Origin: Sporocytophaga myxococcoides DSM 11118
Lineage (GTDB): Bacteria; Bacteroidota; Bacteroidia; Cytophagales; Cytophagaceae
Assembly (NCBI RefSeq): GCF_000426725.1
Contig: NZ_KE384560.1
Location: 372,001 to 436,000, forward strand
Direction: 5' to 3'
Length of the DNA: 64,000 nt
The position numbers and the translations under genes were made by a program. Numbering within the stretch: position 1 is the stretch's first letter; each line of letters starts with the position of its first letter. The notes below the pieces were generated by a model. It did no database searches and had not been told where the DNA came from. It saw only the letters and a program-made list of their open reading frames with translations. Of the stretch, positions 1 through 9,146 are shown one piece after another.

Positions 1-1
1 T

Positions 2-3000
2 AACAATGAAGCAGCAGATCATTTTCTTTATAGGCAAGGAACGGTTGTTGTAACAAGTAGCGCAACAATAAGAACCAATGCGGCTGCTGCGGATCTATCT
101 ATTCGAAGATTTTACAGTTTGAGTTTTGCATTCCCTAACCAAAATATTAAAATAGACAATGATTTTGGGGTTAACTGGGTTTTGACATTTAATGGAGGGG
201 TACTTGATGCTTCTAACAGAAATATTTATTTGTATCACAGTGCTCCATTGTCTATTACAGCAGGAAGCACAATCACTCTTTCAAATTTAGTTTTTAATCG
301 TGGCAGTGCTCAGGACTTGCCCGGGTATGATTATAACTGTACTATCTTAGCACTGGCAAATGGAACACAGATAAAGCAAAAAGGCAAAGTATCTTGCCTT
401 AACTTGAAGATTACCGGAAACATGGTTTCAGGAGTTTCATATACAAATGTAGACAATGATGATAGTCTTCATGTAAGAGGAGATATTGATATTGGTTGTT
501 CTGGTTGCAGTAATTCTACAGCATCATCCACAGACTTTTTTTCTGCAATAATAACAGTCGATGGAAATTTTAATCTGAATACAAATGGCTATGTTAACAC
601 ACAGGCACCGATTATTAGAGTTGGAGGAGACTGGAATAACACTAGTACAAATGGCACTGCTTTTAGCGAAAACCTGAGTACTGTTATTTTTATTGGCAGT
701 GGAAAAAATCAGATAAAATGCACTGCAACCGGGGGAGAAATATTTTACAATTTGGCTATTAACAAAAACGGTAAAGATTCTTTAGTTTCTGTAGTTAGTG
801 TTTCTAATTCACTTGCATTTACCAATGGGAAATTTATTTCCTCAGCTACAAATTTAATGATAATCAGGTCGGGAGCCACTGTTTCTGGAGCTTCACATGC
901 TAGTCACGTTAATGGTCCTGTCCAAAAAAACGGATCGGGAACATTTGATTTTCCTATTGGTGATGGAACCTATTACAGACCTATGGGCATTACAACTGGA
1001 GGAAGTGGAGATATTTTTATTGCGCAATATTTCAATCAGGGAGCTAAGCAACCTGACTATAATTTTGCAAGTAAAGGACCAGGAGTTCAAGAAGTAAGCA
1101 ACTGCGAATATTGGAATTTGAAAAGAGAGGCTGGTTCAAGTCAACCCAGGGTAAGGTTATCATATGGTGCTGGAAAATGTGAGTTATTATCTGAATATAC
1201 CACATATAAAGTTACCTATTGGAGCTCTTCCCAATGGATAGACCTGGGAAGAGGAGGAGCATTGACAAGTGGAAATGCAACAAGTGGATTTGTCGAAAGT
1301 ACTGGCCAGGTGAGTTCCTTCGGTATTTTTACTTTGCAATCCTGTCTCAAACCTATCGTAGCTAAAAGCGGGGCTACAAACTTCTGTCTTGGGAAATCTG
1401 TTACCCTTACGTCAAATGTTGCAACAACATATATCTGGGCGCCAGGTGGTCAGACAACGAATGCAATCACTGTTTCAACTGCCGGAACCTATACTGTAAC
1501 TACTACAACAGCTACCGGTTGCACTGCGACTTCCGAACCAATCACTGTTACCGTAAATTCATTACCTGCCCAACCAACCACTACGACAGTTTCTCCAAGT
1601 CCGATATGTGACTCTGCAGTTGTTACATTGACCGCTTCAGGTCCATCAGGTATTAGTGATTACAGGTGGTATAATGATAATGTAACTGCAACATCCTTTG
1701 CAGGTGGACCTTCTTATACAACACCTTCTAAAATTAAAGCCAACAGAACATTTTATGTTACTTCATACGATGGCAATGGATGTGAAAGCACTCCAAGAAC
1801 AGCTGTGAATGTTAATATTACTGCATCTCCTCCTGTTCCGACTTCAGCGGATGCATTTATATGTGATCCGGGAGAAATTATATTGACTGCCGGTGGTTCT
1901 GCCGGTGGGTATATATGGTATGACGTCGATCAGGCAGGTACCCCTGTTTATTATGGTTCCAATTTTGTTATTCCTAATCTTACCGCTACTAAAATTTATT
2001 ATGTTGCAGCTTCTGCTGCAGGTTGCGAGAGTGGAAGATTTAAGGTAACTGCAAGTCTCCATACACGACCTACAAGTCCAGTCGGAATTCCGGATTCGAC
2101 ATGCGGAAGTGGATCTGTTACATTAAAGGCTACTGGCTCATCATCTGGATACAAATGGTATAATCCACCAGGAACAGGGCCAGTTATAGGTACTGGAGCT
2201 TCTTTTTCTACAGGTGTTTTAACTTCAACTACAATCTATTATGTAAGCGCCATGAGCTTTGAGGGGTGCGAAAGTGGAAGCAAGACACCTGTTCAGGCAA
2301 TAGTGAAAAAGATTCCTGCTTTACCTTTAGCTGCTAACGGAACACATTGCGGACCAGGAGTAGTGAATCTTTCAGTATCAGGAGTAACAGGAAGTTATAA
2401 GTGGTTTAAAGACAATACAGATCAGATAGTACTTTCAAATTTAGCTACATATGCTCCGAGCATAAGTTCAACAACGACCTATTATGTTTCTTCGGATTCT
2501 TTAAGTTGTTCAAGTAGCAGAATACCTGTAGTTGCAACTATATTAACCCAACCGGCATTGCCAACCGGAAGTGATGTGTCGAGGTGCGGCCCTGGAAGAG
2601 TTAAGCTTGAAGCTTCAGCTTCAACGACCTCATTTAATTGGTATCTTGATTCAACAAGTACTTTGGTTCAGGGAACTCTACCAATTTATAATACCGATTC
2701 GATTTTAACCAATACTAAATATTATGTCTCATCTGTAAGCACAGATGGCTGCGAAAGTAATGGAAGAACAAAGATTAACGCTATTATAAATCTGCTTCCT
2801 TCTTCACCATCTGTAAAAGATGGTTATAACTGTGGTCCGGGAACAGTCGACCTTGAAGCCTATGGATCTGCAAATGAATTTATCTGGTATTCAGAAGCTA
2901 TAAATGGAGACTCCTTATATACTGGTGATAAGTATAAAACAAAGTCACTGACTAGTACTACTGATTTTTATGTCCTTGCCAAAAGTAGTCTTGGCTGCTT

Positions 3001-6000
3001 TAGTACAGACAAAACCAAAGTGACGGCAACGATTAAAGCAATTCCGGATGAACCGACTCCTGTTGATAGCTCAAGATGTGGTCCGGGAGACGTCGTTCTT
3101 TCTGCAAAAGGATCATCGGAAAATAAATATAAATGGTATACATCTGAAATAGGAGGTTCTGCACTGGACAGCCTGGAAATATTCACGGCAAAAAATCTAT
3201 CCAACAGCCAGACTTATTATGTAGCCTCTCAGGAAGATGGCTGCCAGAGTAATAGAGTTGATGTAGTTGCAACTATCTTTTCAAAACCTTCTTTACCTTC
3301 TGTAATTGACGGATCAAGATGTGGACCGGGAAGTGTACAACTCTCCGCAGCTTTGCCTAATTCCACATTCAAATGGTATCTTGACTCTACAAGTACTGTT
3401 GTTCAAGGATTTCTACCAACATATAATACCGATTCGATTGTAACGAATACTAAATATTATGTGTCATCTGTAAGCACAGAAGGCTGTGAAAGTGATGGAA
3501 GAACTAAGATTAATGCCATCATAAACCAAGTCCCGTCTTCTCCAATTGTAAAGGACGGTTCTAATTGTGGACCAGGAACGGTCGACCTTGAAGCTTCCGG
3601 AGGGGCAAACGAATTTATTTGGTATTCAAAAGATGTAAATGGCGATTCTTTGTTTACCGGGACTATATATAAAACTCAGTCCTTGACTACCACCACTCAT
3701 TTTTATGTCCTTGCAAAAAGTAATCTTGGTTGCTACAGCGAAGAAAAAACAGTGGTTACCGCAACAATTAAAACAATTCCGGGGGAACCAACTCCCATTG
3801 ATGGTTCTAGGTGCGGTCCGGGAGACGTTGTTCTATCTGCTACAGGATCATCTGAGAATAAATATAAATGGTACTCAGGTTTAAGTGGAGGGGCTCCCCT
3901 CGACAGTTTGGGAAGCTATACAACAGAAAGCCTCAATGGGAATAAGACATATTATGTAGCATCTCAGGAAAACGGATGCCAGAGCAATAGAGTAGGAGTA
4001 TTGGCTACCATCAATCCTATACCAGCGAAACCTATTGCAGTGGGTGATTCCAGCTGTGGAAAAGGGGATTTAGATCTTTTGGCTTCCGGAGCTTCCGATT
4101 ATTACTGGTATTCTGATGCATTATCAGCGACAAAGCTTGATTCCGGAGCAACTTTTACAGCACATGATATTAGTACTACTCAATATTATTTTGTTAGTGC
4201 TGTCAGCGATAAGGGATGTGAAAGCAGTGACCGGACTCAGGTTCAGGCTTTGATTCTGGATTTTCCTGTGCAACCAACCGCTAAAGATACAGCCCTTTGT
4301 GGTGAGGGGGAGGTGAAGCTCAAAGCATCAGCTTCTTCAGGAACTTTTAAATGGTATGATACTGGAAATCATGAAATAGGAAATCGGCAGGAATTGCCGA
4401 CAGGAATTATTGAGTCAGATTCTATATTCTATGTTTCATCTATTGTACATGGTTGTGAAAGTATTAAGAAACCTGTATTTGTTACGATAAACCCGCTTCC
4501 ATCAATTCCGACAGTGAAGGATACAAGTATTTGTGGGGTACAAAGTATAACGCTTACCGCTTCAGGAAGTCCGGATACTTATCGTTGGTATAATCAGGAA
4601 GACGATGATAGTTCAATGGCAGTGAATAAGGGAGATAAATTTTTATCTTCTATATCTTCAACGGTTTCATATTATGTTTCTTCCATTAGTAGTCAGAAAT
4701 GTGAAAGTCAGGATAGAGCAAAATTAACAGTTTCTTTTACCAAGAATCCGGAAGCACCTGTTTCAGTTCCTAATTACATCTGCGGTTCCGGTAATATTGA
4801 CCTTTCAGTAACAGGACTTTCCCAAAATTATTTATGGTATTCCAGCAAAGACTCTTTGCTAGGTAGTTCTGCAACCTATAAGGCATATGTAAAATCCGAC
4901 TCTACATTTTATGTGGTTGCAGATAGTGCTGGGTGTAAAAGCTCCAAAACGATAGTAGAGGCATTTATTAAGCCTTTACCTCCAGCTCCGACAGTTAAAG
5001 ATACGGCGACATGTGTTGCTGGCAGCATGACACTCTCAGCTTTCGGATCTCCGGAATCATACAAATGGTATGATAGTCTGAATGTTTTGTTAGGAGAAAG
5101 TCAATCTATTGCAATTAATAACATTTCCAGAACTACCACATTTTATGTGGAATCAAGCCTTAACGGATGTGAAAGTGAAACTAAAACTCCACTTATTGTC
5201 ACGTTAAATGACATTCCTCCGGCTCCGAAGGCAAATGTTACTCCTGTCTGTGGAGGGGGAAAGGTAGCTTTGTCTGCCTCAGGCTCTGCTGGAAATTATT
5301 TTTGGTACGAGACTGAAACAAGTACATTGGAACTTAAAAATAGTCCTGATTATCTCACAGATTCTTTATCTGCTTCCAAACTCTTTTATGTATTGGCAGA
5401 AAAGGATAATTGCAAAAGTGAACGTGTACCTGTTACGGCATTGGTAAATCCTTTACCAGATGAACCATCAGTTGCAGGTGATACAATTTGTGAAAGTGAA
5501 ACCACTCTAATACTAAAGGCCAGCGGTAATTTCGAGAACTTTATTTGGTATTCAACTTTGGTTGGCAACGACTCTATTGGATCAGGCAATTCTTTAACTG
5601 TAAATTTAAGTTCTACTTACACCTACTATGTAGCTTCTCTGGATAACAATGGATGTAAAAGTACCAGAACTCCTGTATTGGCACTTGTAAATCCTAGTCC
5701 TTTAAAACCTAATGCTATAGGAAGCAAAAGATGTGGACCAGGTCCTGTAACCCTTACAGCCTCAGGTTTTGATGAGTATAAATGGTATGAAGCAGAAAAT
5801 GGAAGTCCTTTTGCAACTCACAATGATACGTTAGAAGTGAACACTGTAACGGAAACCAGATCTTACTATGTATCTTCTGTTGCACAGGGATGTGAAAGTC
5901 AGGAAAAAACGAAGGTAGATGTGCATATCAATCCTATACCATCAAATCCTGAAGGAGTAGAGAGCTCGGTATGTAAACAGGGTAGTGTTCTTCTTTCAGC

Positions 6001-8209
6001 TAAAAATTCTCCTGATAAATATTACTGGTATACTGGAGATTCAAATACTGAAATTCCTGTTGATACAACCCTTGCAGATTATCAGACCCCATTCATAACT
6101 GCTACTACAAAATTTTATGTGAGCTCTGTGGATACTCTTGGTTGTGAAAGTGCTAAAACGGAAGTAACAGCATATGTTAAGCCCTTGCCAGAAGCTCCGG
6201 TAACAGTTTCAGATTCTGCATGCGTTAATACGAGGGCGATGATTTTAAAAGCGGATGGTATTGCAGAAAACTTTAAGTGGTATACATCAGATACGAGTTC
6301 AGTATCGATCAATGAAGGTAAGGCGTTTAACATTAGTAATTTGCCAGTTACCACTTCTTACTATGTTTCTTCTGAAACGGAAGGATGTTCTAGTTCATCC
6401 AGAACTATTGTTACTGCCATAGTAAAATCGTTACCTGACAAACCGGTTACTATAAATGATACGATTTGTGGAGGAGGTAATGTTGAATTAAGGGCAATTG
6501 CTTCAGGAGCAGACTCATTCATTTGGTATAATGGAGAAGCACAAGTTGCAGATGAGCATAATGATACCTTAAAAATTAACATAACAAAGAATTCTGTATT
6601 CGCAGTAGCTTCCTATTTTAATGGATGTGAAAGTTCTGAGAAAACAGAGGTCTTGGCTATTGTGAAACCATTCCCCCAGCTTCCTGTTCCAGATCATGGA
6701 TTCAGCTGTGGTCCTGGAAGAGTGACGCTCAATGCTTCTGCTAATGTAGGAAAACTTCTATGGTACAAAGGAAGTGAAGGAGGGCTAAGCACTGGTTCAG
6801 GAGAAGTAATGGTGACTTCTTATCTTGAAAATGATACTACTTATTATGTTACATCAGAGGCTCAGGGTTGCGAAAACACCACCAGAGTTGCGGTGAATGC
6901 GGTTATAAAACCCAAGCCTGAGCTTCCAATAACAGAAGACCAAAAAATTTGCGGGAGCCAAACAGTAACACTTGCAGCTTCCGGAGCTCCTGCAGATGGA
7001 GAATATTTGTGGTTCGTTCCAGATTCTAGTGAAGTCAAATATTCCGGTGCTGAATATCAAATCAATGCTATTGCCACTACGACTATGTATGTGGCTGTTG
7101 GTCTGGACGGATGTAAAAGTGAAAAGGTGCCTGTAACAGTGAGAGTTGATACCATTCCAACTATCCCTTTTACTGCAGATGTATCAAGGTGTGGAGCAGG
7201 TGAGGTAAAACTACAGGCGTCGGGTTCCACGGGGCAATTTAACTGGTATGAAACTAATAGTCAGGAAATAATTAGCACAGGTAAGGAGTTTGATTTAGGT
7301 AATCTGATTGCGAGTACTTCCTATTTCGTTTCTTCTTTTGATGAAAATTGTGAAAGTCCTAAGGTTGAAGTCAAAGCCATAGTTAACCCGGCTAGTGTAG
7401 CAGGTACACTGGAATCACCGGCCACACTAGTTTGTAATGGAGCAAATTCCGGCACTATTACAGCAGTTGGAGTTGAAGGAACTGTTAAATCGTGGCTGGT
7501 TTCAGGAAATAATTTTTTAACAGCATCTGCAAAAAATTCTGGAGAAAAGGAATTGGAGTATAACAACATTTCAACTCCTACAGGATATAAAATAATTGTG
7601 CAAAATGGTAGTTGTCCTGCAGATACTTCCGATGCGTTTATATTATCTGTTGATAATTCTCCAATGACAGTTGGTGGTACCTTGTTATTGGAAGACAGCA
7701 CCGCTTCAGGAGGTGTGCTTAAGCTTGAAGATTATACGGGGGATATAGTACGCTGGGAGTCAAGCGGTGATGGAATTACATATGCACCAATGGTAAGCAC
7801 AGATTCTTTGTACAAATTTTCAATAAGGTCAATTGATAATTTTTATAGAGCAGTTGTGAAATCCGGAACTTGTCCTGAGAGAACTTCAGAGGCATATTAC
7901 CTTGGAGAGTTTTTGAAGATGAAGATATACACTTCCTTTTCCCCTAATGGAGATGGTATCAATGACACCTGGTATATTGACGGTATAGAGGCATACCCGG
8001 ATAACAAGGTAAATATTTTCAATCGTTGGGGTAATCTTGTTTATGAAGCAAATGGATATGATAATAACATTAAAGTCTGGAAAGGTACAGCAAATACAGG
8101 TATGCTGATTGGAAATGATAACACATTACCAGATGGCACCTATTTCTATAATCTGGATTGGGGAAAAGGCAAGAAGCCTTCAACAGGATATGTCGTTATA
8201 AAAAGATAA
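2..8209 (+). CDS. Giant Ig-like repeat surface protein with T9SS type B sorting domain (5' end outside window)
   Basis: The reading frame is open from base 2, so the true start lies upstream of the window; a TTG at 119 is only an internal codon. About 2735 codons are visible. The first ~430 residues are a beta-rich region without clear repeats. Then come about 25 Ig-like units of roughly 80 residues, each with the pattern CGPG-x-V-x-L-x-ASG, then K/WY, then YYVSS, then GCES, giving two Cys per unit that could form a disulfide. The last ~90 residues (SPNGDGINDTW, then FNRWGNLVYE, then PDGTYFYNLDW) are the gliding-motility-associated C-terminal domain, a type B T9SS signal. Such proteins are known as T9SS-exported adhesins of the SprB kind. 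A PorP/SprF-like gene follows after 19 bases, which fits a cargo-partner pair. The ligand cannot be read from the sequence. Confidence 0.9.
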   Translation, partial: NNEAADHFLYRQGTVVVTSSATIRTNAAAADLSIRRFYSLSFAFPNQNIKIDNDFGVNWVLTFNGGVLDASNRNIYLYHSAPLSITAGSTITLSNLVFNRGSAQDLPGYDYNCTILALANGTQIKQKGKVSCLNLKITGNMVSGVSYTNVDNDDSLHVRGDIDIGCSGCSNSTASSTDFFSAIITVDGNFNLNTNGYVNTQAPIIRVGGDWNNTSTNGTAFSENLSTVIFIGSGKNQIKCTATGGEIFYNLAINKNGKDSLVSVVSVSNSLAFTNGKFISSATNLMIIRSGATVSGASHASHVNGPVQKNGSGTFDFPIGDGTYYRPMGITTGGSGDIFIAQYFNQGAKQPDYNFASKGPGVQEVSNCEYWNLKREAGSSQPRVRLSYGAGKCELLSEYTTYKVTYWSSSQWIDLGRGGALTSGNATSGFVESTGQVSSFGIFTLQSCLKPIVAKSGATNFCLGKSVTLTSNVATTYIWAPGGQTTNAITVSTAGTYTVTTTTATGCTATSEPITVTVNSLPAQPTTTTVSPSPICDSAVVTLTASGPSGISDYRWYNDNVTATSFAGGPSYTTPSKIKANRTFYVTSYDGNGCESTPRTAVNVNITASPPVPTSADAFICDPGEIILTAGGSAGGYIWYDVDQAGTPVYYGSNFVIPNLTATKIYYVAASAAGCESGRFKVTASLHTRPTSPVGIPDSTCGSGSVTLKATGSSSGYKWYNPPGTGPVIGTGASFSTGVLTSTTIYYVSAMSFEGCESGSKTPVQAIVKKIPALPLAANGTHCGPGVVNLSVSGVTGSYKWFKDNTDQIVLSNLATYAPSISSTTTYYVSSDSLSCSSSRIPVVATILTQPALPTGSDVSRCGPGRVKLEASASTTSFNWYLDSTSTLVQGTLPIYNTDSILTNTKYYVSSVSTDGCESNGRTKINAIINLLPSSPSVKDGYNCGPGTVDLEAYGSANEFIWYSEAINGDSLYTGDKYKTKSLTSTTDFYVLAKSSLGCFSTDKTKVTATIKAIPDEPTPVDSSRCGPGDVVLSAKGSSENKYKWYTSEIGGSALDSLEIFTAKNLSNSQTYYVASQEDGCQSNRVDVVATIFSKPSLPSVIDGSRCGPGSVQLSAALPNSTFKWYLDSTSTVVQGFLPTYNTDSIVTNTKYYVSSVSTEGCESDGRTKINAIINQVPSSPIVKDGSNCGPGTVDLEASGGANEFIWYSKDVNGDSLFTGTIYKTQSLTTTTHFYVLAKSNLGCYSEEKTVVTATIKTIPGEPTPIDGSRCGPGDVVLSATGSSENKYKWYSGLSGGAPLDSLGSYTTESLNGNKTYYVASQENGCQSNRVGVLATINPIPAKPIAVGDSSCGKGDLDLLASGASDYYWYSDALSATKLDSGATFTAHDISTTQYYFVSAVSDKGCESSDRTQVQALILDFPVQPTAKDTALCGEGEVKLKASASSGTFKWYDTGNHEIGNRQELPTGIIESDSIFYVSSIVHGCESIKKPVFVTINPLPSIPTVKDTSICGVQSITLTASGSPDTYRWYNQEDDDSSMAVNKGDKFLSSISSTVSYYVSSISSQKCESQDRAKLTVSFTKNPEAPVSVPNYICGSGNIDLSVTGLSQNYLWYSSKDSLLGSSATYKAYVKSDSTFYVVADSAGCKSSKTIVEAFIKPLPPAPTVKDTATCVAGSMTLSAFGSPESYKWYDSLNVLLGESQSIAINNISRTTTFYVESSLNGCESETKTPLIVTLNDIPPAPKANVTPVCGGGKVALSASGSAGNYFWYETETSTLELKNSPDYLTDSLSASKLFYVLAEKDNCKSERVPVTALVNPLPDEPSVAGDTICESETTLILKASGNFENFIWYSTLVGNDSIGSGNSLTVNLSSTYTYYVASLDNNGCKSTRTPVLALVNPSPLKPNAIGSKRCGPGPVTLTASGFDEYKWYEAENGSPFATHNDTLEVNTVTETRSYYVSSVAQGCESQEKTKVDVHINPIPSNPEGVESSVCKQGSVLLSAKNSPDKYYWYTGDSNTEIPVDTTLADYQTPFITATTKFYVSSVDTLGCESAKTEVTAYVKPLPEAPVTVSDSACVNTRAMILKADGIAENFKWYTSDTSSVSINEGKAFNISNLPVTTSYYVSSETEGCSSSSRTIVTAIVKSLPDKPVTINDTICGGGNVELRAIASGADSFIWYNGEAQVADEHNDTLKINITKNSVFAVASYFNGCESSEKTEVLAIVKPFPQLPVPDHGFSCGPGRVTLNASANVGKLLWYKGSEGGLSTGSGEVMVTSYLENDTTYYVTSEAQGCENTTRVAVNAVIKPKPELPITEDQKICGSQTVTLAASGAPADGEYLWFVPDSSEVKYSGAEYQINAIATTTMYVAVGLDGCKSEKVPVTVRVDTIPTIPFTADVSRCGAGEVKLQASGSTGQFNWYETNSQEIISTGKEFDLGNLIASTSYFVSSFDENCESPKVEVKAIVNPASVAGTLESPATLVCNGANSGTITAVGVEGTVKSWLVSGNNFLTASAKNSGEKELEYNNISTPTGYKIIVQNGSCPADTSDAFILSVDNSPMTVGGTLLLEDSTASGGVLKLEDYTGDIVRWESSGDGITYAPMVSTDSLYKFSIRSIDNFYRAVVKSGTCPERTSEAYYLGEFLKMKIYTSFSPNGDGINDTWYIDGIEAYPDNKVNIFNRWGNLVYEANGYDNNIKVWKGTANTGMLIGNDNTLPDGTYFYNLDWGKGKKPSTGYVVIKR
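2550..4019 (+). repeat. Tandem duplication of a three-Ig-unit block (2 x 735 bases) inside the giant adhesin
   Basis: Two consecutive blocks of three Ig-like units are much more alike than other units. The first Cys codon of the block lies at 2585 in copy one and at 3320 in copy two, and the next unit begins its Cys at 4055. Both spacings are exactly 735 bases (245 codons). Shared words include WYLDSTST, YNTDSI, TNTKYYVSSVST and GRTKINAIIN in unit one, GTVDLEA and FYVLAKS in unit two, and GDVVLSA, SSENKYKWY and YYVASQE in unit three. Copies differ by scattered substitutions, so the event is fairly recent but not brand new. Confidence 0.85.
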
Positions 8210-8228
8210 AGAGCTAAGTTAAGTACAC

Positions 8229-9146
8229 GTGGTCAGGTCAAGTATATTACTGGTAAGTTTAATTTTGCTGTCTTGGGTAACCAAAGCCCAGCAGGCTACG
8301 TTGTATTCGCAATACATGTTTAATGGGCTTGCGATTAATCCGGCATATGCCGGCTCCAGTGAAGCTTTAAACTTCACTGCTACAGGAAGAAAACAATGGA
8401 GTGGAGTGGAAGGAGCACCTTCAACGCTTACTTTCTCAGCACATGCGCCTATACGCAAAGAAAAGATGGCGTTGGGGGCTTTGATTACCAATGATCATAT
8501 TTCTGTTTTTACACAGACTACATTAAATGTAGTTTATGCTTATAGGTTACATCTTACCACAGGCTCTACTCTGGCATTTGGGCTTCAGGCTGGGGCTTCC
8601 AATTATCTTGCGAGATATAGCGACTTGACTTACAAAGCGGCTAATGATCCTACTTTACAACAGGAAGATTATAATACAATTACTCCTGGATTTGGAGCTG
8701 GAATTTATTATAATTCAAAAAAGTTTTATGCCGGAGCTTCTGTTCCCTATCTGGCCAGCAATTTCCTCGCTTCAAAATATGTTGCTAATCGAATGGAATT
8801 AAAGAATCATTATTTTTTTACAGCGGGTTATGTTGCGGATGTAAATGAGAACCTGAAATTTAAGCCTAGCACACTTATAAAATATATAGAAGGCGCTCCC
8901 ATTCAGATCGATTATAATGCTAATTTTCTTTACAAGGAATTTCTTTGGCTTGGGGTATCATACAGAAGTAAGACTTCATTAATATTTCTGGCTCAGGTTT
9001 ATGCAAATGACCAGCTCAGCTTCGGGTACTCTTATGATCATAGTCTTTCCAAATTGTCTGGATTTAATACTGGCTCACATGAAATTATGATTAGCTACCT
9101 TTTTTCATATACAAAAACTAAAGTTGTTACACCAAGATATTTTTAA
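8229..9146 (+). CDS. PorP/SprF family T9SS outer-membrane protein
   Basis: A 305-residue outer-membrane protein of the PorP/SprF family. The start is GTG at 8229: an in-frame stop lies six bases upstream and the next Met is inside the conserved domain. A signal peptide (hydrophobic core SSILLVSLILLSW, then KAQQ) is followed by the family's hallmark YSQYMFNGLAINPAYAGS and alternating beta-strand segments to the C-terminus. SprF-like proteins are known to be needed for secretion or anchoring of type B sorting-domain cargo such as SprB, and many genomes pair one with each cargo. Here it sits directly between the type B adhesin and a PD40 protein. Its stop codon shares one base with the next ATG (TAATG), so the genes are probably translationally coupled. 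Confidence 0.9.
   Translation: MVRSSILLVSLILLSWVTKAQQATLYSQYMFNGLAINPAYAGSSEALNFTATGRKQWSGVEGAPSTLTFSAHAPIRKEKMALGALITNDHISVFTQTTLNVVYAYRLHLTTGSTLAFGLQAGASNYLARYSDLTYKAANDPTLQQEDYNTITPGFGAGIYYNSKKFYAGASVPYLASNFLASKYVANRMELKNHYFFTAGYVADVNENLKFKPSTLIKYIEGAPIQIDYNANFLYKEFLWLGVSYRSKTSLIFLAQVYANDQLSFGYSYDHSLSKLSGFNTGSHEIMISYLFSYTKTKVVTPRYF

Noticed and set aside
119-121. TTG at 119 as the start of the giant adhesin
   Set aside because: The frame is open back to base 2 of the window and no signal peptide follows the TTG, so the real start is upstream.
2550-7400. Regular ~245-base spacing in the adhesin as a CRISPR-like or other DNA repeat array
   Set aside because: The periodicity is at the protein level (Ig units of ~80 residues); DNA copies are divergent and in frame.
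7321-7701. 126-residue frame on the minus strand inside the adhesin
   Set aside because: It is opposite a strongly conserved repeat protein and its composition mirrors the repeats; no start signal or family pattern.
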